This document shows positions 1 to 9,531 of a stretch of 11,738 bases of DNA, one piece after another. The stretch is from an uncultured Bacteroidales bacterium (GTDB taxonomy: Bacteria > Bacteroidota > Bacteroidia > Bacteroidales > Muribaculaceae). Where the stretch lies: assembly GCA_945828175.1 (NCBI GenBank), contig CALZQD010000022.1, forward strand, positions 1 through 11,738. Direction: 5' to 3'. Position 1 is the first letter of the stretch. Every line of letters starts with the position of its first letter. A program made the position numbers and the translations under genes. The notes under the pieces were generated by a model. The model ran no database searches, was not told the origin of the DNA, and worked only from the letters and a program-made list of their open reading frames with translations.

Positions 1-1
1 G

Positions 2-1210
2 TGGGGCGACTTCCCCGCCGTGTCTGCCGGCTGGCGCATCTCTCAGGAAGAATTCATGAAAGGCATCGAATGGATCAACGACCTGAAAATCCGCGCCGAC
101 TACGGTGTCACCGGCAATCAGGACTTCGGCAGCTATATCTCGCTCAATACGATGACAGGCTTCGGCTACTACTTCTACAAAGGCAAATACTTCCAGGTAT
201 GGGGCCCGTCGAAAAACGTCAATCCCGACCTGAAGTGGGAGAAAGGCAAAAACTGGAACGTCGGTCTCGACTTCTCGCTCTTCAACAACCGTTTCTACGG
301 CTCGCTCAACTACTTCAGCCGCCGTCAGCAGGACCTTCTGGGCAACTACAAGGTGTCGGTGCCGCCCTATCTCTTCGACGAGACCTACGTCAACGTGGGC
401 ACGATGAAGAACACCGGCTTTGAGTTTGACCTTAACTTCAACGCCGTCAACACCAAAGACTTCTCTTACAGCCTCAATGTCGTCGGCACGGTCATGAGCA
501 ACAAGTTTGTCGACTTCAGCAACTCGAAGTATGTCGGTCAGGACTTCTATAACGTCTGCGACACAAGCGACCCATATCCCTACTACACCCTCCAGCGCAT
601 CCAGAAGGGCGAGTCGCTCGGTAATTTCTATATGTGGAAATATGCCGGCATCACCACCGGCGGCGACTGGCTGGTCTATGACAAGGACGGCGACATCATC
701 CGCGCCTCGCAGGCCACAGACGCCGACCGCCGTATCGTCGGCAACGGTATGCCCAAGTTCACGATGTCGACGGGCCACAACTTCCGCTACAAGAACTTCG
801 ATCTGGCTCTCTTCTTCCGCGGAGCCTTCGGTTTCGACATCTTCAATATCCACGATTTCTATTACGGCACCCGCAACTTCACGGGCAATGTGCTCAAGAA
901 AGCCTACGGCAAGAATTTCGATATCAATCCCGACGCCAATCCCGTCGTGAGCGACTACTTCCTCGAGAGCGGCGATTACTTCAAACTCGACATGGTGACA
1001 CTCGGCTATACACTGCCGACGCCCAGATGCCGTTTCCTTGACAAGGTCAGACTCTATGGCACAGTCAAGAACGTCTTCACCATCACCAAGTTCAGCGGCG
1101 TCGATCCGTCGACCTACCAGGTCAACGGTCTGACACCGGGCGCCCAGGGCTCGCGCACCTACTATCCGTCGACGCGCCAGTTTATCGTAGGTCTCCAACT
1201 TGATTTCTAA
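2..1210 (+). CDS. susC: SusC-like TonB-dependent outer-membrane transporter, C-terminal part (5' truncated)
   Basis: This is the last 402 residues of a SusC/RagA-type TonB-dependent transporter, whose full length is usually about 1000 residues. The frame is open from base 2 and begins [18 protein letters not shown], the family's conserved barrel segment, so the GTG at base 20 is internal and not a start. The piece is rich in alternating aromatic and polar beta-strand sequence and ends in LQLDF, with the terminal phenylalanine typical of outer-membrane barrels recognised by the BAM machinery. The plug, the carboxypeptidase-like domain and the TonB box lie upstream of the window. The stop is 22 bases before the SusD start. 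In this family SusC forms a lidded complex with SusD and imports oligosaccharides using TonB energy. The substrate cannot be read from this part alone. The family call is very secure. Confidence 0.96.
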   Translation, partial: WGDFPAVSAGWRISQEEFMKGIEWINDLKIRADYGVTGNQDFGSYISLNTMTGFGYYFYKGKYFQVWGPSKNVNPDLKWEKGKNWNVGLDFSLFNNRFYGSLNYFSRRQQDLLGNYKVSVPPYLFDETYVNVGTMKNTGFEFDLNFNAVNTKDFSYSLNVVGTVMSNKFVDFSNSKYVGQDFYNVCDTSDPYPYYTLQRIQKGESLGNFYMWKYAGITTGGDWLVYDKDGDIIRASQATDADRRIVGNGMPKFTMSTGHNFRYKNFDLALFFRGAFGFDIFNIHDFYYGTRNFTGNVLKKAYGKNFDINPDANPVVSDYFLESGDYFKLDMVTLGYTLPTPRCRFLDKVRLYGTVKNVFTITKFSGVDPSTYQVNGLTPGAQGSRTYYPSTRQFIVGLQLDF

Positions 1211-1232
1211 TAACCGTCAAAAACCGACTATA

Positions 1233-2969
1233 ATGAAATTGCTTAAATATATAGCGTCTGTGGCCCTTGGCGTTGTCGCGCTCACCGGCTGCACCGATCT
1301 CGACGAGACTCTCTACGACCAGGTCGGCACGAAAAACTACTATAACACTAAAAACGATGTGATCCGCGCGGCATTCCGTCCGTTCGAGCATGCATTCTGG
1401 AGCATCTGCAGCCGCCATGTGCTCAACGAGCTTTCGGCCGACCAGCTTATAACGCCGACCCGCGACGGCTGGTGGGATGACGGCGGCAAATGGCGCCGAC
1501 TCCACTATCATGAGTGGAATGTCGAGGACGGCGGCGACGCACAGACCGAGTGGAACGGCTGTTTCCAGGGCATAATGCAGTGCAACTATGTCATCGAGGA
1601 TCTTGCCAAGCTCGACCCCTCGCGTTTCGGCTTCTCCCAGCCCGAGTTCGACAATATCGCGGCACAGTGCCGTGTGCTCCGCGCATGGTTCTATATCCGC
1701 CTGCTCGACGCCTTCCGCCATATACCTCTGGCAGTGAGCTATAACGACGTCTCGCTAAACACCCAGACACAGGTAGACCCCAAAGTTATATTCACCTTCA
1801 TCGAGGACGAGCTTAAGGAATGTCTCGGCCTTCTGTCGAAGAAACCGTCTCTCGGCTCGGGTGCCAACATCCAGGGTCAGTGGACACAGGCCGGCGCTGC
1901 CGCGCTTCTGGTGCGTCTCTATCTAAACGCCGAAGTCTATGTCGGCGAGGACCATTATTCAGACTGCGAGACAGTCGCGCAGGATATCCTCGACGGCGAG
2001 TACGGTCCCTATGAGATCGCCGACCGCTGGGATGCCGCCTTCGACTGGAACAACGAGACATGCGACGAAGTCATCTTCGGTTTCCCCGCCTCGCAGGGCT
2101 ATTCTTACTGGCAGTATCAGGGCGATACATACTGGTGGACCGTTCCAGCCCGTGCCCGCTACTATTTCAATGACCGCAAGGCCAAAGCCGGTGACCACAA
2201 CACCAAGTATGCCGCGTCTCCTTCCTATGACCTCAACGGCAATCTCTATACATACGAACTCGGCATGCCGGTGCAGAATTTCAGAAAATATCCCGGCGAC
2301 GAGCGCATGAAGCTTTACCGCAATCTCGGCGAGAGCAAGCGTGAGGGCATGTTCCTCTTCGGCTATCTCGAATATATTGACGAGAACGGCAAGAAAGCCC
2401 GTGTCCGCGCTCCCGAGCAGCCCTATGACCTCTATATCCGTGACGCTGTAGGCAACTTCCAGGGCATGGCGCCCGACAAATGGCCGGCAAACAAGACCAG
2501 CACCCTGAGGAACGGCGACCACAACTCTGGATGGCATTTTGCCAAATATCCTTTCTACAGCGACGATGACGCCCACCAGATGGAAAGCGACTACACCGAG
2601 ATACGCCTTCCCGAAGTTATCTACTCGCTTGCCGAATGCAAGCTGCGTTCGGGCAAAAAGGCCGACGCCGCCAGACTTCTCAACAGCGTGCGCCGCCGCA
2701 ATTATCCCGCCGAAAACTTCGATGAGGTGCTCTATTCGCCCGAAGGCAAGGCACAGCTCGACGAAAAAGAGATGCTTGCCGAGTGGGGCCGCGAGTTCTT
2801 CGCCGAGAGCCGCCGCCGTATCGACCTGATACGTTTCGGCAAATTCAGCACAGGCACATGGTGGGACAAAACCCCCGACGCCTCGCGCGACACCGAGATA
2901 TTCCCGATCATGCGCCCGATTCTCAACGCCAATCCCGCGCTTGTCCAGAATCCCGGCTACAGCAAGTAA
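1233..2969 (+). CDS. susD: SusD/RagB-family surface glycan-binding lipoprotein
   Basis: This 578-residue protein is of usual SusD length (about 500-650). I chose the ATG at 1233 over an in-frame ATG at 1200 because it gives a clean lipoprotein signal: basic MKLLK, a hydrophobic stretch and lipobox LTGC with the lipidated cysteine at residue 20. The 1200 start would overlap susC and add eleven polar residues. After the cysteine comes TDLDE, acidic as in Bacteroidota surface-export signals. The N-terminal TPR-like half contains an aromatic stretch around residues 75-92 (WWDDGGKWRR, W80), then the AQCRVLRAWFYIRLLDAFR helix. The C-terminal half carries the family signature EWGREFFAESRRRIDLIRFG and ends NPALVQNPGYSK. 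SusD caps the SusC barrel and helps capture the glycan at the cell surface. It lies between susC and a SusE-like gene 25 bases downstream. The family is certain; the glycan is inferred only from neighbours. Confidence 0.97.
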   Translation: MKLLKYIASVALGVVALTGCTDLDETLYDQVGTKNYYNTKNDVIRAAFRPFEHAFWSICSRHVLNELSADQLITPTRDGWWDDGGKWRRLHYHEWNVEDGGDAQTEWNGCFQGIMQCNYVIEDLAKLDPSRFGFSQPEFDNIAAQCRVLRAWFYIRLLDAFRHIPLAVSYNDVSLNTQTQVDPKVIFTFIEDELKECLGLLSKKPSLGSGANIQGQWTQAGAAALLVRLYLNAEVYVGEDHYSDCETVAQDILDGEYGPYEIADRWDAAFDWNNETCDEVIFGFPASQGYSYWQYQGDTYWWTVPARARYYFNDRKAKAGDHNTKYAASPSYDLNGNLYTYELGMPVQNFRKYPGDERMKLYRNLGESKREGMFLFGYLEYIDENGKKARVRAPEQPYDLYIRDAVGNFQGMAPDKWPANKTSTLRNGDHNSGWHFAKYPFYSDDDAHQMESDYTEIRLPEVIYSLAECKLRSGKKADAARLLNSVRRRNYPAENFDEVLYSPEGKAQLDEKEMLAEWGREFFAESRRRIDLIRFGKFSTGTWWDKTPDASRDTEIFPIMRPILNANPALVQNPGYSK

Positions 2970-2994
2970 TGTTTCACAATATCACTGAAAGACA

Positions 2995-4908
2995 ATGAAA
3001 CTCAGAAAACTGATATATACCATGACCGGCGCGGCCCTTCTCGCCTCGATGTCGGCATGCGAGGATGAGAAAGACCTCATCATCATCGAAGGCAATCTGC
3101 CGATCAAGACCTCGACTCTCTATATGGTCGGCGACGCCACTCCCAACGGCTGGAGCATCGACTCGCCGACACCTCTCGAGCCGAGCGCCGACGATGTTCT
3201 GGTGTTCTCGTGGGAGGGCAATCTTAATCCCGGCGAGATGAAACTATGCCTCACCACAGGCAGCTGGGATGCCGGCTTTATCCGCCCGATGAACAGCGGC
3301 GAGGAGATCGGCCGTGAGGAAATCGTCGACGCCGAGTTCCAGATGCACGCCGGCGACCCCGACGAAAAATGGCGCGTGACCGAAGCCGGTCTCTACCGTC
3401 TGACATTCGACCTGCGCAACTGGAGGATGAGCAGCAGCTATCTCGGCGGTCAGGAACTGCCGCCTGCCGAGCCTATCGCTACCGATGTCCTCTATATCGT
3501 CGGTGACGCCACTCCCAACGGCTGGAACATCGATTCCCCGACGGCTCTCGAGAAGAAGTCTGACTATATCTTTGAATATGACGGCAAACTCACCGTCGGC
3601 GAATTCAAGGCATGTATCGCCACCGGCAGCTTTGATGTCAGCTTCGTGCGTCCTGCGAGCGACGGCGTTAAGATCGACCGTTCGGGTGTCGAGAGCGACA
3701 GCTTTATCTTTGTCGCCAATCCCGACAACAAATGGCATGTGGCCGAAGGCGGCATCTATCATCTGACGTTCGATCTCGAACACTATAAGATTACAGCCGA
3801 GTTCAAAGAGGCTCCCTCTGACGAGAAATATCCCATCGAGAGCGAGACCCTCTATATGATCGGCGACGCCACTCCCGGCGGCTGGAGCATGGACGACGCG
3901 ACGGCCTTCACACGCGACGCCGCCAACAAATATATCTTCACATGGGAAGGCGAGCTTGTCGAGGGCAGCATGAAAGCCTGCCTCGCACCCGACGGCACGT
4001 TCTCATGTCCGTTCATCCGCCCGGCAGCGGCCGGTGTCGAGATTTCGGCCGATGGCGTAGCTTCGCCCGACTTCGTCTACACGACCGGTCCCGACGACCA
4101 GTGGCGTGTCACCGCCGCCGGCAGATACCGCATCACCTTCGATCTCGAGAACTGGACCATAGCCGTGAAGGCAGCAGGATCCGGCAGTGATGATAAGAAA
4201 CCCATCGAGACGACGACCCTCTATATGATCGGCGACGCCACCCCCGGAGGCTGGAGCATGGATAACGCCACACCTTTAACGGCTGACGCCTCAAACAAAT
4301 ATGTCTTCACCTGGGAGGGCAGACTTAACACAGGCAACATGAAGGCCTGTCTTGAACCCGATGGCACGTTCTCATGTCCGTTCATCCGCCCTGCATCTGC
4401 CGGAGTCGAGATTTCAAAGACCGGTGTCACTTCATCTGACTTTGTCTACACGACTGAGCCTGACGACCAGTGGACTGTCACCGAGGCAGGAGACTACCGC
4501 ATCACCTTTGATCTCGAACACTGGACCATCACTGTCAAGGCACTCGGCGGCAGCGACGAGAAAGCTCCGCTCGAATCGGCGACTCTCTATATGATCGGCG
4601 ACGCCACACCCGAAGGCTGGAGCATGGACAACGCCACGGCATTTACTTCGACCGAGAAATATATCTTCACATGGGAAGGCGAGCTCAAGACCGGCGAGAT
4701 GAAGGCCTGTCTCGCACCCGACGGAACATTCTCATGTCCCTTCCTGCGCCCGACGACTGACGGCTGTACCATTGACGACAAAGGCGTTGCCTCGCCCGAC
4801 TTCGTCTACACGACCGGTCCTGACTATAAATGGCGCGTCACCAAAGCCGGCCGCTATAGAATAACATTCAACCTCAAAAACTGGACAATCGAGGCTAAAG
4901 CCCTCTAA
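2995..4908 (+). CDS. SusE/SusF-like surface lipoprotein with five tandem carbohydrate-binding modules
   Basis: This 637-residue lipoprotein has a signal peptide ending in SMSAC (cysteine 22), followed by EDEKD, a strongly acidic surface-export signal. Five modules of about 120 residues follow, starting near residues 42, 166, 286, 409 and 531. Each begins LYM/I-V/I-GDATPxGW and continues with a F/W-rich EG.L strand, an FIRP, FVRP or FLRP motif, a W-R/H/T-V segment after a PDxxW or PDN turn, and a closing ITFDL.NW-type strand. This is the pattern of the starch-binding modules of SusE and SusF. B. thetaiotaomicron SusE has two such modules and SusF three, behind an Ig-like N-terminal domain. Here there are five, and no Ig-like domain is visible because module 1 begins only about 20 residues after the anchor. 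Modules 3-5 are the most alike. The likely role is to hold alpha-glucan at the cell surface for SusC/SusD and the downstream enzyme. The protein has no catalytic domain. Exact substrate is unknown. Confidence 0.93.
   Translation: MKLRKLIYTMTGAALLASMSACEDEKDLIIIEGNLPIKTSTLYMVGDATPNGWSIDSPTPLEPSADDVLVFSWEGNLNPGEMKLCLTTGSWDAGFIRPMNSGEEIGREEIVDAEFQMHAGDPDEKWRVTEAGLYRLTFDLRNWRMSSSYLGGQELPPAEPIATDVLYIVGDATPNGWNIDSPTALEKKSDYIFEYDGKLTVGEFKACIATGSFDVSFVRPASDGVKIDRSGVESDSFIFVANPDNKWHVAEGGIYHLTFDLEHYKITAEFKEAPSDEKYPIESETLYMIGDATPGGWSMDDATAFTRDAANKYIFTWEGELVEGSMKACLAPDGTFSCPFIRPAAAGVEISADGVASPDFVYTTGPDDQWRVTAAGRYRITFDLENWTIAVKAAGSGSDDKKPIETTTLYMIGDATPGGWSMDNATPLTADASNKYVFTWEGRLNTGNMKACLEPDGTFSCPFIRPASAGVEISKTGVTSSDFVYTTEPDDQWTVTEAGDYRITFDLEHWTITVKALGGSDEKAPLESATLYMIGDATPEGWSMDNATAFTSTEKYIFTWEGELKTGEMKACLAPDGTFSCPFLRPTTDGCTIDDKGVASPDFVYTTGPDYKWRVTKAGRYRITFNLKNWTIEAKAL
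3118..4905 (+). repeat. Five tandem in-frame module repeats inside the SusE-like gene
   Basis: The repeat units, counted from each LY(M/I)(V/I)GDATP motif, are 3118-3489, 3490-3849, 3850-4218, 4219-4584 and 4585-4905. Period is 360 to 372 bases and always a multiple of three. Units 3, 4 and 5 are close at the DNA level as well as in protein. For example, about 29 bases beginning ggcacgttctcatgtccg are identical between unit 3 (near 3994) and unit 4 (near 4363), and unit 5 carries a slightly diverged version near 4732. Units 1 and 2 are more diverged, with GSWDAGF and GSFDVSF where units 3-5 have DGTFSCPF. This suggests that units 3-5 arose by later intragenic duplication. Confidence 0.9.
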
Positions 4909-4920
4909 ATCTATATCATT

Positions 4921-6342
4921 ATGATTAAAAAAATGACAATATCCGCCGCTGTGCTCGCCGCTGCCGTGATGCTGGGAGCATGCAATGACGACATTGAAAT
5001 GCGCCGTCCGCCAAAATTCGAGCTGCCCGAGCTCCCGACAGTCGAAGACATACACACCTATAAGGCTCCTCTCTACTGGAGCGTCTATGAATACTGTTAT
5101 GAACTCGAGCGTCAGGGCATCGCCGAGGCCGATATGGACATCTCGTCTGAAGAGTGGGACAAGATTATCGACTGGGTAGCCAAAGACCTCAAGCCATACG
5201 GCTACGACATGATATGCACCGACGGTTTCATACCGATGCTCGCAAAAGATGCGTCGGGCTATATGACACACTATGGCTCGATGGCTCTTAAGGACCTCGT
5301 TGCCAAATGCAAGGCCAAAGGACTGAAAGTCGGCGTCTATGATAATCCGCTCTGGATTCATGGTCCGCGCGAGACCGTCATCGAAGGTACAAACCATAAC
5401 TTCGGCTCGCTCTACTACAACGGCTCGACCGAGGTGATGAATCCCAAGGCCAATGACCTCTGGTTCCACTGGGTTGTGGCCGACCATGCCGGTGCCCGCG
5501 AGTATATCGACGGTTTCTTCAAACACTATGCCGACCTGGGCATCAACTATATCCGCATGGACTTCCTGTCGTGGTATGAAGACGGCAAAGACCGCAATAT
5601 CGGTGTGGTCGGACGCGGTTACGGCCGCGAGTCTTACGGCCGCGCGCTGGCCTACATCGCAGAGTCGGCCAAGAAATACGGCATCTTCACCTCGCTTGTC
5701 ATGCCTCACCTCTACAACGACGCCGAAGTCGAGGCAAAATATGGCAATATGGTCAGAATCGTGTGCGACACCGGTGGCGGCGGCTGGTGGCACTGCTCGG
5801 CCCAGGACAAGGGCAATTCATATACGACATGGCCCAACTGCATGAACATGTTCGACGGCTTCACCTACTGGTCTCATATCTCGGGCCGCGAGAACGTAAT
5901 CCTTGACGGCGACTTCATCCGCCTCAACAAATTCGAGACCGACGACGAACGTCAGACCGTGGTGTCGCTCCAGCTGATGGCCGGCGGTCCGGTCACTGTG
6001 GCCGACCAGTATAACACTATCGGTGACAATGTCAAATTCTATACCAACGCCGAACTGCTTGAGCTCAACACCGACCGTTTCGTCGGCAAACCTCTCTCTG
6101 ACAAGCTCAATGACCGCGACAATGAAGTGTGGTACGGTCAGATGTCAAACGGCGATTATGTCGTCGGCCTCTTCAACCGCGACGACAGCCCGCGCGCCTA
6201 TGACCTCGCCCTGAGCCGCCTCGGCATAAGCGGTGAATACAATCAGCGCGACCTGTGGCGTCATGCCGACGACGGTCGTTCATCGTCAATCAAGGCTACA
6301 GTGCCCGCACACGGATGTAAAATCGTAAGACTCTCGAAGTAA
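4921..6342 (+). CDS. GH27-like (clan GH-D) glycoside hydrolase lipoprotein
   Basis: This 473-residue predicted lipoprotein has lipobox LGAC with cysteine 21, then NDDIE, so it is probably surface exposed. The mature part reads as a (beta/alpha)8 barrel of about residues 45-380, then a small C-terminal beta domain. Clan GH-D features are GINYIRMDF, placing a candidate nucleophile at D214 where GH27 has YxKYD; RIVCDTGGGG, with candidate acid/base D283 where GH27 has WRxxxD; ILDGDF (D329, D331) like the GH27 nDPDML motif; LMAGGPVTVADQ around residue 353; and NTDRFVGKPL near 383, like the NxDplG segment. The C-terminus (VWYGQMSNGDYVVGLFNR, then RDLW and PAHG) matches the usual GH27 tail. The gene starts 12 bases after the SusE-like gene. 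GH27 includes alpha-galactosidases and an isomaltodextranase. With GH97 and SusE/F modules next door I favour an alpha-glucan-active enzyme, but specificity is not settled by sequence reading. Which aspartate is the acid/base is also uncertain. Confidence 0.8.
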   Translation: MIKKMTISAAVLAAAVMLGACNDDIEMRRPPKFELPELPTVEDIHTYKAPLYWSVYEYCYELERQGIAEADMDISSEEWDKIIDWVAKDLKPYGYDMICTDGFIPMLAKDASGYMTHYGSMALKDLVAKCKAKGLKVGVYDNPLWIHGPRETVIEGTNHNFGSLYYNGSTEVMNPKANDLWFHWVVADHAGAREYIDGFFKHYADLGINYIRMDFLSWYEDGKDRNIGVVGRGYGRESYGRALAYIAESAKKYGIFTSLVMPHLYNDAEVEAKYGNMVRIVCDTGGGGWWHCSAQDKGNSYTTWPNCMNMFDGFTYWSHISGRENVILDGDFIRLNKFETDDERQTVVSLQLMAGGPVTVADQYNTIGDNVKFYTNAELLELNTDRFVGKPLSDKLNDRDNEVWYGQMSNGDYVVGLFNRDDSPRAYDLALSRLGISGEYNQRDLWRHADDGRSSSIKATVPAHGCKIVRLSK

Positions 6343-6365
6343 TAACAAGAAACTCAGTTAGATAA

Positions 6366-8519
<2,154 letters not shown>

Positions 8520-8521
8520 AT

Positions 8522-9409
8522 ATGGAAATGAAAAATTTCAAGCACATTGCTACAGCCGCCATACTCACAGCGACGGCTTTCTGCGCCAGCGCCGGCAATC
8601 TCTGGGTCATCGGCGAGGCAACGTCCTATGGCTGGTCGACCGACGACGCCACGTCACTCGTCTCGACTCCCGCCGACGAGGCCGTCTATACGGGCACTCT
8701 CTATCTCAAGGCCGGTCTGGATTTCAAATTCATGACCGTACCCGATTTCGGCAACGAAGAACTCGGTGCCGCTCCCGGCGCTACACTCGTCGACGGCAAG
8801 GTCGCTCTCGCCAAAGGAAAAGACGACACAGGCTACGACAAACTGCGTGTGGCCGAGAACGGTAACTATCTCATCACTGTCGACACACAGAACATGACAG
8901 CCGAGATTGTCAAATCGGTCTATCAGGAGAGCGAAATCAAACTTTCGTCACTCTATATGGTTGGTTCGGCCACGCCCAACGGGTGGGATGTGATGAAAGG
9001 CACACCGCTTTATCAGAATCCGCAGAAGCCATACGAGTTCGCGACGTCTGACGTCGAATTCACCGTCGGTTCGTTCAAAATCGCCACAGTCCTCAAAGGC
9101 GCATGCTCGTGGAACGGCGCATACTGGTACTTCCGCGATGCCGCCGACGCCAACCGCATAGCTCTCAATCAGGACGGTGACCTCCAGTGGGAAATCGCCG
9201 AAGACGGTAAATATGACGTCAAAGTCAACATCAGTGACAACTCTATCTCAATCGCCAAAAGCAAACAGGACGGTGTAGAGTCAATTGTCGCTGACGACAA
9301 CGCCGGGGCCGAATATTTCAATCTTCTCGGTGTTAAGGTCGAGAATCCCTCGAACGGCATCTATATCTGCCGCCGCGGCTCGAAGACGAGCAAGGTCATG
9401 ATCCGCTGA
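8522..9409 (+). CDS. Secreted protein with two SusE/SusF-like carbohydrate-binding modules and a C-terminal sorting-like tail
   Basis: This 295-residue protein has an N-terminal signal peptide, with cleavage probably after CASA (residue 24). The cysteine at 21 follows TAF, not a lipobox, so it is not a lipoprotein like its neighbours. Module 1 (about 26-132) opens LWVIGEATSYGW. Module 2 (about 144-250) opens LYMVGSATPNGW, and both share the SusE/SusF strand pattern of the upstream lipoprotein. Module 2 is rich in exposed-type aromatics (WNGAYWYFRD). The last 32 residues (264-295) read EYFNLLGVKVENPSNGIYI..., ending KVMIR, which resembles the Por/T9SS type A C-terminal domains common in Bacteroidales. 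The gene follows GH97 in the same probable transcript and is the last PUL gene before a terminator. It likely binds the glycan outside the cell. In-frame ATGs lie at 8522 and 8528; the second would start MKNFKHI and is equally plausible. No enzyme domain is seen. Confidence 0.85.
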   Translation: MEMKNFKHIATAAILTATAFCASAGNLWVIGEATSYGWSTDDATSLVSTPADEAVYTGTLYLKAGLDFKFMTVPDFGNEELGAAPGATLVDGKVALAKGKDDTGYDKLRVAENGNYLITVDTQNMTAEIVKSVYQESEIKLSSLYMVGSATPNGWDVMKGTPLYQNPQKPYEFATSDVEFTVGSFKIATVLKGACSWNGAYWYFRDAADANRIALNQDGDLQWEIAEDGKYDVKVNISDNSISIAKSKQDGVESIVADDNAGAEYFNLLGVKVENPSNGIYICRRGSKTSKVMIR

Positions 9410-9458
9410 CCTCCCGCAAGTATCTGACAGAAACAAGGAAAGATATATAATTGGTAGG

Positions 9459-9495
9459 ACGGGGCATTTGCCATGACGGCAGATGCCTCGTTTTT
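9459..9495 (+). terminator. Rho-independent terminator closing the PUL
   Basis: Arm acggggcatttgcc (9459-9472) pairs with ggcagatgcctcgt (9478-9491) over 14 positions, with two G-U wobbles, around a five-base loop atgac. A run of five T (9491-9495) follows. It lies 50 bases after the stop of the secreted binding-protein gene and before the next operon's promoter, so it probably ends PUL transcription. Confidence 0.85.
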
Positions 9496-9524
9496 GTGCG
9501 TTTGCGATAAAAGTGTTATTTTTG
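9493..9524 (+). promoter_or_regulatory. Bacteroidota sigma-ABfr-type promoter for the glycosyltransferase operon
   Basis: A TTTG at 9493-9496 (-33 element) lies 20 bases before TAttTTTG at 9517-9524, a full match to the Bacteroidota -7 consensus TAnnTTTG. The -33 box overlaps the last T residues of the upstream terminator. The expected start of transcription falls about 5-8 bases after the -7 box, at about 9529-9532, essentially on the ATG at 9532. The resulting mRNA would have almost no leader. Consensus match is seen directly; activity is inferred. Confidence 0.65.
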
Positions 9525-9531
9525 TCGCGAA

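Noticed and set aside
20..1210. A GTG at base 20 as the start of a complete 396-residue protein.
   Set aside because: The frame is open back to the window edge, and the residues before the GTG (WGDFPA) belong to a conserved SusC segment, so the gene is truncated and not short.
1200..1232. An upstream ATG for susD overlapping the end of susC.
   Set aside because: It would put eleven polar residues before the basic start of the lipoprotein signal peptide; the ATG at 1233 gives a standard signal.
2995..4908. Reading the internal repeats as a mobile or CRISPR-like repeat array.
   Set aside because: The repeats are about 120 codons long, contiguous, always in frame and encode one folded module each, so they are protein domains.
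4732..5793. A 353-residue open frame on the - strand across the GH27-like gene.
   Set aside because: It lies antisense to a clearly coding gene with signal peptide and family motifs. Long open antisense frames are expected opposite GC-rich codons, and its product shows no recognisable motif or start context.
9501..9524. A TTTG at 9501-9504 as the -33 box.
   Set aside because: It is only 12 bases from the -7 element, too close; the TTTG at 9493-9496 gives a 20-base spacer, as expected for Bacteroidota promoters.
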